Positions 1-11,949 of a stretch of 64,000 nt of DNA are shown here, one piece after another. The notes below the pieces were generated by a model. It saw nothing but the letters and a program-made list of their open reading frames with translations, ran no database searches and had not been told where the DNA came from. Numbering within the stretch: the first letter of the stretch is position 1; each line of letters begins with the position of its first letter. Origin of the DNA: Amborella trichopoda (lineage: Eukaryota > Streptophyta > Magnoliopsida > Amborellales > Amborellaceae); NCBI RefSeq assembly GCF_000471905.2, contig NW_006500031.1, positions 1,972,718 to 2,036,717 on the forward strand. The letters are read 5' to 3'. Both the position numbers and the translations under genes were made by a program.

Positions 1-774
1 ATCATTTTGGTCGAGTTTGAAAAGTGTTTTAGCTATGAATACTTATTTTTATATTTTCCCATATTTTTATGAAAATTTCAAAAATACCTTTTAGGAGAAT
101 TCGATTTTTAAGATCCTTTTTTTTTTTTTTACTACGTTTCAACTTCATTTATATGAGTTTTGTTTAATCATGCTTTAAGTGTAGAAATCAATTACGTAGC
201 AAGGTTAACGGGGTATTGCTTTCTATTAAGATGGCTTAGTAGGTAGCGTGCAAACCAAATTCTTTTTATGACATTTGCCAGTAATCAGCCTCAACAATTT
301 ATTTAACAGAACAACTAGTATCATATACATTTTAGGGATTGTATACAATTTAGGGATTGTATTCAATGAAATGAGACTATTTACCTTTAATATAAGATGT
401 TCATAATTTTTTATAATGACATAGGTATTTTGGTACGATTGTATCCTATAGGTGTTTTGCAATGACTACATAGGTCTTATGGCATGACAGTACACCTTAC
501 CAAAGGGGTAATGGGATCAATTGTTTAGTAACAAAACCCTAAACCAACTAAGATAACATCTAGTTATTTACCCCCAAACCTACTAGATAATGCATAGAAC
601 CCTTCCTTTCTTTTTCCTTTTCTTTTTCTTTTTTTAGGTAATTTAACCTTAATATTAATTGCTACACCTAACCAATCATGCCCAAGTACAAAATCTGTCC
701 TTTGGATGGTCCAACGACTCTACTAATATGAGAGTTTAATGTCGATGAAGTTTGACAGATTTTTTATTTTAATC

Positions 775-868
775 TATTTTTTTCTTGGTGTTAGAATGAT
801 AGGCTAGAATTCGTGTAACCAATTCTAAATATTTAAAAAAATGCTCTAATAATGATGATGATGAATTG
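775..868 (+). mobile_element. RTE-type LINE 3' tail fragment
   Basis: The segment has the order seen in the other RTE tails of this window: a decayed ...RIHV-D-P... coding end, then a (GAT)n-like tail (ATGATGATGATGA near 853). It is truncated and has no usable reading frame. The call rests on similarity to the clearer copy at 15.4-15.6 kb. Confidence 0.4.
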
Positions 869-942
869 GTACTAGAACAACACACTCATATATTATTTTT
901 GAAATGCATTGAATCTATAACAATACAAAATGTTTCATTAAT

Positions 943-1336
943 GGGAAACTATTATATAAAGGTTGCAACTTTAAAATGTAAAATCACATATGCACCTCAA
1001 AAATTCATCGAAAATATTGTTTTAATGTTGAAAAAGCCCTCTAATCAATCATCTCGATATCGATATCTATAAATATGAACAAAAAAAGTTTTTGAATATC
1101 ATAAATAGTGCATCTTGCAAAACATTATCTAGACCATCCATTTTCAAGATTTTCATATATTTATAAATCTACCTGATTTTAACCATTTTTGGAATTTAAA
1201 ATTTTCTAATTAGGTATGAAAATAGATTTGAAAATAATACTAAGAATTTTTACAACAAAATTACATGTTATGATAAAATTTTAAGGTGCGATTTAATTGG
1301 ACTGTTTAAAGTTGCAACCTTATAGACACCACACCC
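943..1336 (-). mobile_element. MULE-like MITE, 390-bp family, copy 1
   Basis: This is a 394-bp element. It starts GGGAAAC and ends ACACCACACCC, which match the two ends of the family (GGGAAAAGTTTATATA and GGGTGCGGTTTGTATA). It is flanked by 9-bp direct repeats TTCATTAAT (934-942) and TTCAGTAAT (1337-1345), an 8/9 match. A 9-bp target duplication is characteristic of Mutator-like elements. It encodes nothing, so it must have moved using a transposase supplied elsewhere. Minus means the GGGTGCGG end is on the right. Confidence 0.75.
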
Positions 1337-1479
1337 TTCAGTAATTGAATCATTTTTTTATTGAGCTAACTCTCATCTCCAATATGAACGATGCGATGCG
1401 AAGAAAACTAAAGGGGTGTCATTCATTTTTTTTTAAGAAGTGTTAAAAGTGGGAATGTAACCTAGGTCATTATGTTGAG

Positions 1480-2000
1480 GAGTGTTAGGATGCTTGGCTT
1501 TTGGCCGAGCCTGAGTAACTTGGACTCAACCAACCAAGCAAAAAAGTGTTAAAAAATTAAAAAAATTAAAAAGTTAAAAAATTAAAAAGTTAAAAAATTA
1601 AAAAGTTAAACAATACAAAAGTTAAACAATACAAAAGTTAAAAAATTAAAAACAATACAAAAGTTAAACAAGACACGTATAAATGAGGTTAAAAAAGTAG
1701 TGAAAAAATAGATTTTGAGCAAATAAATTTGTGATTGGGGGTGTTTTAGAAATAATCTAAAAAGAAAGAAAAATGTAAAAATAAGCATTCACAGTCAAAA
1801 ACACTTTCCAATCTTTGTCAAAATGATTCAAAACATAAAAAAAAATATTACAAATATTTCTTTTATTTCTTTTATTTTTATTTTTATTTTTTTTTAAGAT
1901 ACCCAAATCAAACCACCCATCTCAGCATACTTGGACTCGCTAGGGTGTCGTGTCTAGGTCACTGAGTCCGAGTTAGCTCGCCGCCCAAATTTTCACTCAC
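1480..2000. mobile_element. Possible non-autonomous element rich in ACTCG motifs
   Basis: The left side (about 1495-1535) and right side (about 1930-1985) are roughly inverted versions of one another, each with repeated GGACTC/GAGTCC words and a GGC(C/G)GAG core. The interior between them is AT-rich and non-coding. Similar pairs occur near 9335-9765 and 17450-17690. I could not define exact ends or a target duplication. Confidence 0.35.
1547..1672. repeat. A/T-rich minisatellite
   Basis: A degenerate tandem array alternates units such as AAAAATTAAAAAGTT and AAACAATACAAAAGTT. The open frame on the minus strand across it is a by-product of the repeat. Confidence 0.7.
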
Positions 2001-2375
2001 TGATGTTGAGGCATCTGCCCCCTAACTACCAATACCCTGACCCCATTCCTTGTTCATTCATTGGAATTTGAAAAACCAAAGTTGAGACCAAGAATAGAAA
2101 GTGCATTCTTGTCTGTCCCATCACTAGAACTCTCATGTTACTCTCCCCCGCCTCAGTCCTAAAAATTGAGAAGCTCACATACAATGCACATGCACTTAAC
2201 CTTCAAGAATTTGGACCCTTCCTTATTACCCTCTAAAAGTGGCTCTGTAATCTAATATCTTCTAAACATGGTTCTCTAATGTTCTATTTCTGGCAAGACA
2301 TGTGAGCCCACAAGATTTCCTACTAGTTACTGAAGCCATCTCCACAGGATTGGCCTGAGGGAGAGAGACAGAATA

Positions 2376-4667
2376 ATGGACCAGAACCACGGTGCAAGAG
2401 ATTTGGGGAAAATGGCGGGTATTGTGTTTATGTTCTTCTGCTCCATGACTTTGGTCGCTGAGTTTGGCCTGGCCTCTGCTTCACGGCAGCAGCACCCCAT
2501 GGCTCAGTCGAAGACATACATAGTTCATGTACGCCAGCCTGTGAAGGGGATTGCGAGCTCGAAAATGGACAGAGAGAGTTGGTACAAATCATTCTTGCCA
2601 GAGTCCATCACTGCTGCGAATCCGAATCAAGAATGGTCTACATGTATAGCAATGTGATTGATGGTTTCGCTGCGCGGCTTACCTCTGCAGAAGTGGAATC
2701 CATGACGACTAAAGACGGTTTTCTGCATGCTTATGTGGATCAGGTTATTCCCTTGCAAACCACTCGCACCCCTCGGTTCCTCGGCCTCAGCCCCGAGCAG
2801 GGCCTCTGGCACGATACTAGGTTGGGCAGTGGCACCATCATTGGCGTTCTTGATGGCGGCATATGGCCAGAGCACCCATCTTTAAATGACACAGGGATGC
2901 CACCACCACCTAAGAAATGGAAAGGCTGGTGCGTGGATGCTGGCCAAGACTTTAACTCGTCGCACTGTAACAACAAGCTAATTGGCGCCCAAGTCTTCAG
3001 CAAGGGTGCTCACTCTGCTATGCCCAATAATATCACTGATTCGCCTCGGGACCAGGATGGCCATGGAACGCACACAGCCACAACCGCAGCTGGCAGCTTG
3101 TGGGTGGGGCAGGGTTCCAAAATACCACTTGGGGCACTGCAGCAGGAGTGGCCCCACTCGCGCATCTAGCTGTGTACAAGGTGTGCTCTCCAAAAGGCTG
3201 CTATAACTCCGATGTCATGGCCGGGTTCGACCAGGCAATCCACGATGGTGTTGATGTTTTGTCCATCTCTCTTGCTGGCAAGTACCAAAACTACTCTACT
3301 AACCCAATTGCTCTCGGAGCATTCAGGGCCATGCAGAAGGGCATGTTTGTGAGCTGCGCTGCAGGGAATTTTGGGCCGTTGAACAACTCGGTTCAGAACC
3401 TAGCACCCTGGATACTGACAGTGGGTGCCAGCACAGTGGACCGGGAGCTCCGATCTGACACAAAGCTCGGAAGTGGCAAAGTACTTGTGGGCCAATCATT
3501 CTTCCTGCCGAAAGGTACCAAACCCATGCTATTGCCCCTGGTATACCTTGTCAAAGATCGCGAATGCAACGGCAACCTTAGCATGTTTGGTGTCTCTGGT
3601 AAGTTGATGTTATGTGACAACGTTGCCCGTGGATCCGGGTTCCCAATTGGCTCTATTGTCAAAAAAGCTGGGGGTGCAGGATTGATATTCGTGAATCCGA
3701 TTGAGGATGGCTTTGTGTTAAGGCCCGAAGGCAATGTATTGCCAATATCTAACGTGAACATCTCCGAAGGCAATGAGATAAAAGCCTACATAAACTCAAC
3801 CCAAGATCCCAAGGCCACAATCATAGTAAAGGGGATCGTGATTGGGGAGGCAGTGGCCCCCATAGTCGCCAACTTCTCTGCAGAGGACCCAATCTCAATA
3901 GCATGGGTATTCTAAAGCCCGACATCATAGGCCCAGGACTAAACATCTTGGCTGGCTGGCCATTTGCCACAAAGGACCCTGAGAAATTGATCTTCAATGT
4001 GCTATCAGGCACATCAATGTCAACCCCGCATCTGAGTGGCATTGCTGCTCTGCTCAAGGCTGCACACCCCAACTGGTCGCCAGCGGCAATCAAGTCAGCC
4101 ATGATGACCACGACGAATGTTCTAAACAATAAGGGAAAGCCCATAACAGAATACACCGGCGAACTCGCCAATGTCTTCACAATAGGAGCAGGCCATGTAA
4201 ACCCCACCAAAGCAACTAATCCTGGCCTAGTTTATGACATTGATATGGATGATTATATACCTTTTTTTTGTGGTTTGGGTTACAGTGCCACGGAGATACT
4301 GACCATTACAGAAAAGCAGGTCAATTGTTCTAAAATAACTAGTATCTCTGAAAGGGATATCAATTACCCATCTTTCTCTGTGGTTTTCTCTCCCTCCGGG
4401 CCTTCTTCTTTTAGCACTAAGAGGACAGTAACAAATGTCGGAGCTGCAAACTCTTCCTATGAGGTGGAAGTGGTCGAACCAAATGGTGTGAGCGTGAAGG
4501 TGGAGCCTAGCATGCTTTCATTTATGCAGGTGAACCAGAAGCAAACATATCAAGTCACATTCTCAATTAGGGGAGCTCAGCCTTCATCTGTCTCTCAGGG
4601 TCATATAAAGTGGTTTTCAGGCTCCAAGTACCAGGTTAGGAGTCCCATTGCCATCTTTGCTACATAA
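2376..4667 (+). pseudogene. Subtilisin-like serine protease (SBT family, S8A), three frameshifts
   Basis: A plant secreted subtilase normally runs as one intronless frame of about 750-770 aa. Here the layout is complete in order: hydrophobic signal region, I9 prodomain (SKTYIVHV), catalytic Asp in GVLDGG (2852-2854), catalytic His in DGHGTHTA (3062-3064), oxyanion Asn in AAGN (3367-3369), PA domain (about 3600-3840), catalytic Ser in GTSMSTPH (4014-4016) and a C-terminal Fn3-like domain, ending TAA at 4665-4667. The frame shifts three times, near 2620-2635, 3097-3101 and 3880-3887. Each shift is what losing one base would cause, and homology continues unbroken on the other side. There are no stops within the homologous frames. 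Two readings remain: a recently inactivated pseudogene, or a functional gene with assembly indels. Introns at these points are unlikely because no residues are missing and no GT-AG pairs fit. Confidence 0.85.
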
Positions 4668-4802
4668 ACAGAAAACAGGGAGCTATATTTCTACTGGGAG
4701 TCTGAGATACATGCCCATTGTAATGCTTGTTCCAATTTCATTTTTCTTCTTCATTCTCTTATTTCCTTCTTGAATATGTAGTAATAAGATTCACAAAGAA
4801 AA

Positions 4803-4975
4803 CAACATCTAATAATATTGGAAAAAGTTTATATAGAACCGAGGCTCTAAACAATCAAATTAGAGCCCACCTCAAAAATTTCACTAGAAGAGGTTGTTTT
4901 GAGGCCCAAATATCCTCAAATTGATCACCTCGACATCAAGATGCATGGACATGAGAAAAAAATGGATTTCAAGTC
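4803..4975 (-). mobile_element. MULE-like MITE, truncated copy 2
   Basis: The GGAAAAAGTTTATATAG end and the adjoining interior (GAGGCTCTAAACAATCAAAT, then the region around ATCAAGATGCATGGACATGAG) match the full copies. Homology stops near 4975, so this is roughly the left 170 bp of the element. Confidence 0.65.
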
Positions 4976-5159
4976 ACCTTATGAACTCATTTAACTATTA
5001 TATTGGGGAAAGAAATTGGCTAAGAAATTGGAACCTATATAAACAGAGAGCGCTTTTGAGAAAATTCATGGAAAAAAGTAATGTGACAAGGGAAAGAAAA
5101 ACAATGATTATATAAACAAGGGTTTAAAAAATAATGGAGCCCACCCAAATCACTCGAGT

Positions 5160-5410
5160 CAACTAGGCCTAGGATTCAAGAAATGTTTTAAAAAATGGAT
5201 CCATGGGGCAGATTGTCCACCCCGAATCGGCGATCCAAACCGTCTGAATCGATAATCCAAAATAAATAAATAAAATAACATAAAATAGTGGTTTATAGGG
5301 TGGGGATTTAGGGGCCAACCGGGCTGCGACCCATACTATTCTGAACCCGTTCGGTCCTGGACGATTCTGCATCCAGATAGGTGGCCTGGATCGAGAATTG
5401 TTTGGTCTTG
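5160..5410. mobile_element. Possible hAT-like fragment (CGGCGATCC-rich)
   Basis: The stretch AAATGTTTTAAAAAATGGATCC followed by GAATCGGCGATCCAAACC resembles the left part of the hAT-like elements at 36.4, 50.9 and 54.8 kb. No target duplication or right end was found. Low confidence. Confidence 0.3.
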
Positions 5411-5631
5411 TTTGAAGAACTCCATTATAACTATTCCTCTAGTTCTTTATTTTTTGAATTATCAAATGCATATATACATGGTCAACTGACTCAGGACAAG
5501 TCGGATTGATCAACTCAAACCAGTTCCATGCCAATTCAGAGTATGATTTTGATTTCTAAAACCTTTCAACATTGAAATGAATCAAGTTCTTAGTTTGGTT
5601 CAAAGTAAGGTCTTTGTTATGCGAAAAACAA

Positions 5632-6021
5632 GGGTGAGGTTTGCATAAAGAGCCCACCTTGTACTGTACAAGTGAGATGCATTTCTAATTTTTTTGGAAG
5701 ATATAGTTCTGGTGTTAGAAACCCTACAATGACTTGAAAGTGTATGTTGAATCATAATTATGAAAGTTCAAATTCTAAAAACAATGCAGATCAAGCAGAT
5801 ATGTAAACACTTAAAAATCTTAAAATAGACCATCCAGATAACATGTTATAATATGTGCTGCTTTTAGGACTTGAAATTCTTTTTTCTTTATAGCCGTACG
5901 TCTTGAGGTCAAGATGATCAATTAGAAGCTTTTCTAACTTCAGTAAAGTCCTAAATGGGGATTTTTGAAGTGCACCTTACTGCTATAATATAATATTACA
6001 ACCTTATATAAACTCTTTTAT
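5632..6021 (+). mobile_element. MULE-like MITE, copy 3
   Basis: About 390 bp, with the GGGTGAGGTTTGCATAAAG end on the left and CCTTATATAAACTCTTTT on the right. The flanking 9-mers GAAAAACAA and GAAAATGTA match at only 6/9, so the target duplication is eroded. The internal GACCATCCAGATAAC and GATCAATTAGAAG blocks are shared with the other copies. Confidence 0.65.
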
Positions 6022-6427
6022 GAAAATGTACTTGCAAGCCTATAGCCCTATACCAACAATTAAGGCTGCAGTCTTATTTTATCATTCAATAAATGGAAGG
6101 TGCGGATTTTGAAGTGAATTTAAAAAGGATAAATGATAGAGTGGAAGACCCAGTTTTTACTTTTTTTTCTCTTTTTTGTAATGTTTCCTCTTCAAACCAT
6201 AGGCTAACGACTACCTGCTTCATCAAAAGAAAGAGAAAATTCAGTGGAGTCAGATGCCTAGGGTTACAGAAAAATCAGGGGCACGCCTGGAATTTTTGGT
6301 CGAGTTTAGTTGGGAAATGGAACTACGGTTTCAAAAATGGGGTTACTGTGGAACAAATTAATCTTCAAAATGAAGAAATTTTCATCCAAATATCCTTTGT
6401 TTTCATCCAAGTACTCAAGTAATTCAC

Positions 6428-6478
6428 TCTTTTCTTTTCTTTTCTTTTCTTTTCTTTTCTTTTCTTTTCTTTTCTTTT
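6428..6478. repeat. (TTTTC)n microsatellite
   Basis: About ten uninterrupted pentanucleotide units. The open frames across it on both strands are low-complexity artefacts. Confidence 0.9.
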
Positions 6479-6602
6479 TGACCAGTTTTCACACCCAAGT
6501 TTGGAAGGTGCATATAAATTTATGACCAGGGCCCGACCCAACTGGTATATAAAATGCACCTAAGTATATGATTATATACACATGTAAATGTATATATCAG
6601 AT

Positions 6603-6974
6603 GGGTGTGGTTTGTATAAGGTTGAGGCCTTGAACCATCAAAGCAAGGGGCAACTCTCAATAGTGTTGAAAGATGATTTTTCACTAGCAAAAATAGTTGT
6701 GATGACGTGAATATTTATTTTCTCTCTGGTTATAAATTTCAACAAAGTGTAGATCAAGCAGATCTATAAATAATTGAAAATATTGAAAATTGACAGCCCA
6801 AATATGCATTAGAAGATGCACTATTTTTTGAACTTGAAATCCATATTTTTTCACGTCTCTAAATCTTGGGATCTAGATGATCGATTTGAGGGTTCTTTTA
6901 CATCGAAACAAGCTCTTCTAATGAACTTTTGAGGTGCGCCTGTTTAGGGCCTCAACCTTATATAAACTTTTTCC
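6603..6974 (+). mobile_element. MULE-like MITE, copy 4
   Basis: The left end GGGTGTGGTTTGTATAAGG and right end CCTTATATAAACTTTTTCC form the family's terminal inverted repeat. The interior carries GATGATCGATTTGAGGG, as in the other copies. The flanks share only about 5/9 bases, so no target duplication is claimed. Confidence 0.65.
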
Positions 6975-7574
6975 TTATACAATTAAGTCAGATCCATTTA
7001 AGGGTCTGGACCTGGACCTAGGTCTAGGTGATCCACCAGGTCTGCAGGTTGACCCAAACCAAACCCCTATTTTTGTAGAGCACTGAATGGTGGTGCATGT
7101 GGACCGGTTCAATAACCCAAAAAACTAGAGCGCTCAACTAAAGAATAAATAAGAAGGGCCTTGCTCGACACCAATTAGTCATATACCAACATAAAGTATA
7201 AGAGAAAAGACGTAGAACACAGGAAGCCATTTCAAATGGCAACAATATGAATGCAATGTAGACCTTACCATACCAATATCAACAAGACAACCTGCATCAA
7301 TCATGAAAATAGTAATACCAATGAAGCTAAGTGGCAATAGAAGCTACTGAAGAACAATAATTCTTCATATCAGCAATCCAAAAAACCAAAAAAATTCAGT
7401 AATACAAAGAGAATATCACAACAAGGAACATCTCGTAGAAGCACAGTGTAGGATCTTTACCAAAACAAGAGCCCTCTAGCATTAGCCAATCCATTATAAA
7501 GTACTTAAATTAACAGTATAAGTAAAATTAAGATGCTCGCTCAGATAAACCAAAAACCCTCAACAATTAAGTAT

Positions 7575-7967
7575 GGGTGCGGCTTGTATAGAGCCGAGGC
7601 TCTAAACAATCAAATCAGAGCTCACCTTCAAATAGTGTCAAGCAGTATAGTTTTAATATTGGAAAGTTTTGTGATTGCCTTAAATTACATTTTTATCTTT
7701 AGTTATAAATTTAAAGCTTCAAAAATAGAGTAGATCGGGCAGATCTATGAAAACTTGAAAATCTTGAAAATTGATGGTCCAAAAATGCGGTACAAGATGC
7801 ACCATTTCCAAAATTTTAAATCTATTTTTTTCTCATGTCCATGCATCTTGATGTCAAGATTATCAATTTGATTATATTTGGGCATCAAAACAACGTCTTC
7901 TAGTGAAAGTTTTGAAGTAGGCTCTAATTTGATTGTTTAGAGCCTAGGCTCTATATAAACTTTTCTC
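7575..7967 (+). mobile_element. MULE-like MITE, reference copy 5 with perfect 9-bp TSD
   Basis: A 393-bp element flanked by identical 9-bp repeats ATTAAGTAT (7566-7574 and 7968-7976). The left end GGGTGCGGCTTGTATAGAGCC mirrors the right end (reverse complement GAGAAAAGTTTATATAGAGCC). The inverted repeat continues inward through AGGCTCTAAACAATCAAA. This is the best-preserved copy in the window and defines the family. There is no coding capacity. Confidence 0.85.
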
Positions 7968-8399
7968 ATTAAGTATTAAATTAATAATAAAACAGAACAT
8001 GAGCATTTCTCATTGAATGCATGATCAAAATGTCTATAAAATACACAAGACAACCTAAAAAACAGAATGTTAAACTCCATAAAACCTCTAAATACTTCAC
8101 ATAAGAACCTAATAAAGTTTATTAGAAACAGTCACTCCTAAATGATGTTAGGAACAATGAATACAGGAAAAGAAACCTTTTAAACCATACACCACAATCC
8201 AATCCTTTTAAACTACATATTACTAAACCTTATAATCTATGGCATATAAGAAAACGAACCAAAACATCATTGAAGAAAGAAAACAGCCTCAAATAACAAG
8301 CATCTAACCAGAGATCATAAAAGGCATATATGAACATAAAAGCAAGGAATTTCATCAGCTGAAAGATCTTTCCGTAGAGGTCCCGCAAAGAAGAAAATA

Positions 8400-8790
8400 A
8401 TAGTCATACATGAGTGACGCTGAGTCCCTGATGCGAAAAGGGGAGACGGTGGCTGAGCGGATAAGCTTAAAAAATGGTGGAGATCCTCGTGAGAGCAGGG
8501 CAAAAATGGAATGAAAAAATGACGGAAAAAAACTGAATAGAGAGCGAGAGAGAGAGGGAGGAGTGGCGGTAGTTATGCGGTGGTGAGAGAATACGAAGAA
8601 ATGGAGGAGAAAGGCGAGCTTGGGGGTCTGCAGCAATGGCGGAAGGTGAGGGGTGATGTAAAGCAAAGACGAAAGATATGCTGGGAAACAGTAAGAGCGG
8701 CGGCATGCGCTAAAGTATCAGTGTGCAACTGCTCGGATGAAAATGGATGGCTGCGATTTTATGGAATGTCCTAATTTTATGTCTCGTAAA
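8400..8790. other. GC-richer island of unknown origin
   Basis: This 390-bp patch has higher G+C and codon-like composition than its AT-rich surroundings and opens overlapping frames on both strands (for example minus 8467-8706). I recognise no domain in any of them. A CT-rich stretch reads on the minus strand as in a 5' UTR. It could be a relic first exon or a captured gene fragment. Confidence 0.25.
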
Positions 8791-8929
8791 ATGGATGTAC
8801 TAGAGTTTTTGGATAGGCGCGCAGCAAAAATGTTAAGTCAATTTATTTTTTAATTTTTTTATATATATATTTTTAGGTGGGGCAAGCTGTGCTTAAGGAC
8901 GCACAAATATTTTAAAAAATGGAAAATGG

Positions 8930-9290
8930 TTTGATAGAGCTGCATTCCTATTAAAGTAAAGCCTCACCTCATATCTCATCGAAAATTAGATTCCAAGCAT
9001 TGAAATACCTTTATATTGTTGTAAAAAAAAAAGAAAAAAGAAAGAGATGTTAAGCCCTAAAAATAATGCATATTGTAACAAATTATCTAAACCGTCTATT
9101 TCACCTTAAAAGTAAGTGTTTATAAATTTGCATATACTACTTTTTGAGTTTCAAATCGCATGGTTGGTGTTAGAATTGATTTTAGAGCCATCGTGGAGAT
9201 TTTCATTGCAGAAAGTGATTTACTGGCGAAGATTTGAGGTGAGACTTTATGAAAACTTCGTAAAGCCTAAGCCTCATAGAAACTTCATTC
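8930..9290. mobile_element. MULE-like MITE, diverged copy 6
   Basis: Only the interior is clear: a block like GCATATTGTAACAAATTATCTAAACCG and a MITE-like right edge rich in CTAAGCCTCATAGAAACTT. Ends and target duplication are not resolved. Confidence 0.35.
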
Positions 9291-9334
9291 TTTCAAAATT
9301 GCATGAATTGCTATATTTTCAAAATTACATGCAG

Positions 9335-9765
9335 TGTCTCATGACTTGACCAAGTCTACTTGGACTCAAACTCGTGCGGGCAATGCAGAGTTGCCCAAAG
9401 TTGTATTTATAGAACTCATGTTACATTGAAAAAGTAAGAAATTAAAAATTATAAAAAAAAAATTTATGGGAGTGGTGTATACTTTTTTTTCAAATGATTT
9501 TGAAGTGAACCAAATGGATCTAAAAAAATCTAAATTATAGATGGGGAGATTTTAAAAAATCCAAAAAAAAGAAAATATAAAAATAGGGACTATGCAAAAA
9601 CAAACACCCGTCATTTCTTTTATAATTAATTTAAGCTTAATTTTGATTTTTAAATTTTTCTTTTGGTTTTGTTACTTTGACTACCTTCATTTTATTTGCA
9701 TATTTTATTAGGGCTTCTTTTCTCACTATAGGACTCGACGAGTCCTCCCGACTCACATGAAGCAA
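9335..9765. mobile_element. Possible ACTCG-rich element, second copy
   Basis: The left side has ACCAAGTCTACTTGGACTC and the right side ACTCGACGAGTCC, near-inverted motifs like those of the element at 1.5-2.0 kb, with an AT-rich non-coding centre. Exact ends are unknown. Confidence 0.3.
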
Positions 9766-11618
9766 TATGCTCCGTCAAGGAGCAAATACCTTGGTCAATG
9801 GAGTTTCAAAACACTACCTATATGTCAATCCAATACATAGAAAGTAAATAAAAATAAATTGCTATATTTTTAAAATTAAATGTCAACCCAATTTGCAGAA
9901 AAAAAAAAAAGAAAAAAAATTGAATTAGTTTATGAGCCCTTGGCCACCAATTTTCCTGTTTTTCTAATGTAAACCTTGAGAGAGGTTGATAACTACTTGA
10001 GAGACGATGCATATTCACTTCCCTTTTCAATTAACAGATTCATATGTCACTTGTGTAGCCTAAAACATATTGGCCTCAATGAATGTCAACTTGGTCTTTC
10101 CTATAGGTTAACCTAGGACTCGAACCTTGGATGTTGTGTCAGCTGCTATGTCTTGGATCTCATCGATCCGGCAAGGGTCCTAAAATCAGTAATAAAAGTT
10201 TCATTTAACCGAATGAATGGCATTGTCCCTACTCTGTCCTTGATTCTTTAAAACTAGAATGAGCAGTTCTTGAGGTATTGGCTAACTTAATCCCTTATGT
10301 TATTGGTAATATATAACTTAATCCCTTAGGTTATTGGTAATATATAGCGTATTGGTAATATATAGCGTTTTGGATCAAATGTTCGAGAGTCGAGCTTATT
10401 GAACGTTTTTTTGGACTTCGCGGCTCACCCAAGCCATCCAATTTGACATCTAATAAATGAGAATGATTGTTATCTCCATGTACAAAAAAATGATCTCTTT
10501 ATAGACAATCCAAATAAATTTTGGGTTTCAAAAATAATATTTCCCCCTAGAAAACAAGGGGAAGATATATCTTCCCTTAGTGCATGTTTCGGTCTCTGGG
10601 AATGGGTCTCTAAGAGACCCATTTCTATAGAAACAGGCTGTAAATCCTTTTTGGATGCCCTTCCAGGTTAGGAGGCCCATTTCTGCACGGAGATCAATTT
10701 TCACATTTTAAGCATTTTTTGTATAAATATCAATTCCACCAAAATAAGTAGAATTAATATTTATGAGAGATGAAAAAGAGCCATAGACCCCAGTTATATT
10801 TTAGAGAGTAGGTCAAGATTTGCTTAAATAAATGACCTCAATAATTAATATATATGAAAAATAATAACTTGTTGGATTATGTGCATTGCAGATACGAAAG
10901 TAAAACATAAATCATCGTATAAATATGCAATGGAATTCAATAGTTATGTGAATAAGAATTTCATGGACACATGTAATGCATGATAAACATAAGGGGCAAT
11001 CTATATCGAATCTTTGTAATGCCGATCTCCATGAATATTATCCATGAAATCTATAACATCAAAACAACCCCATTACATAAAAAGAAGTATGAAACTACAA
11101 AAACAAAGAAACAATAGCACACACAACCATTAACAAAGTTTTGGTTATGGTACTTGACTATTGATGTGCCGATTTACTTTTGAAAGAGGGAGTTGCATCA
11201 AGATGTAAGATATGATGGTCGCATGAAAGGTCGAGGGAAGTGAGCTGAAGAAACAAATAAGGAAGTGCTTCGATTCTATTATACATAGAGAGAGGGGGTC
11301 ACGATGATCTCTTTAAATTTATGGGGGTCATATTGATTGAAAAAATGGGGGTGATATTGATTGAAACAATTGATGGAAAATTATAGTTATAACTACTTAG
11401 TGATGTGGCATTTTTATTAAAAACAAGTTTCTTTGCCGTGATATTAATTGGAAAAAATTAGCAAGTTGGATGAACCAATGACTTGTCATAGCTCTTAAAA
11501 TCTTGAAAAGAAAATACCTATTTTCAATATTTAAAATTTTAATTTAACATATGATAAGGAAAAGAGTCAGATTAGATACATCGATTTTTTAAAACTTCGT
11601 AACCTGTCCGTATGTAAA

Positions 11619-11702
11619 TCTCCCATTAACTTACACGAAATGCTCTTTAATTACCATCCTTCTCCCATTAACTTACACGAAATGCTCTTTAATTACCATC
11701 CT
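11619..11702. repeat. 42-bp perfect tandem duplication
   Basis: Two identical adjacent 42-bp units (11619-11660 and 11661-11702), each beginning TCTCCCATTAACTTACACG. The lack of divergence implies a recent event. Confidence 0.9.
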
Positions 11703-11769
11703 TTTACAAGCAATAAGAAAAGGGATTGAATATGAGAACGTTTTATTTTTTAAACGAGGAGGTAAGAGT

Positions 11770-11935
11770 TAGTTTTAGCTTTTGAATGTGAAATCCAATA
11801 GCCACAACATTAGAAAAATTGTATTTTGAACTTTGTGCCCAAACAATAACATATCTTTAACCATTTGATTTTAAATCTAATAGTTAATGATGATTGTGTC
11901 TTTGTATCAAAAGTAAATAGTCCCATTATATATAT
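11770..11935 (-). mobile_element. Decayed 265-bp MITE family, partial copy
   Basis: The reverse complement aligns with the left part of the element at 52905-53169: GGGACTATTTACTTTTGAT, then a GTGGC/ATTGGATTTCACA region and CACAAAGTTC. Ends are not preserved. Confidence 0.4.
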
Positions 11936-11949
11936 TTCTATAAGAAAAA

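Larger units (their letters stand above)
1..2375. other. Gene-free AT-rich left flank with repeats
   Basis: No protein-coding gene is supported here; open frames are short and AT-driven. The stretch holds an RTE-type LINE tail (about 775-868), a full-length MITE (943-1336), an A/T-rich minisatellite (1547-1672) inside a possible larger element (about 1480-2000), and then the upstream region of the subtilase. The first 200 bases resemble sequence near 17.6 kb, so they are probably repeat-derived as well. Confidence 0.6.

Noticed and set aside
2636..3890. Introns in the subtilase to explain frame changes
   Set aside because: Homology continues with no missing or extra residues at each shift, and no GT-AG pair would restore frame without deleting conserved sequence.
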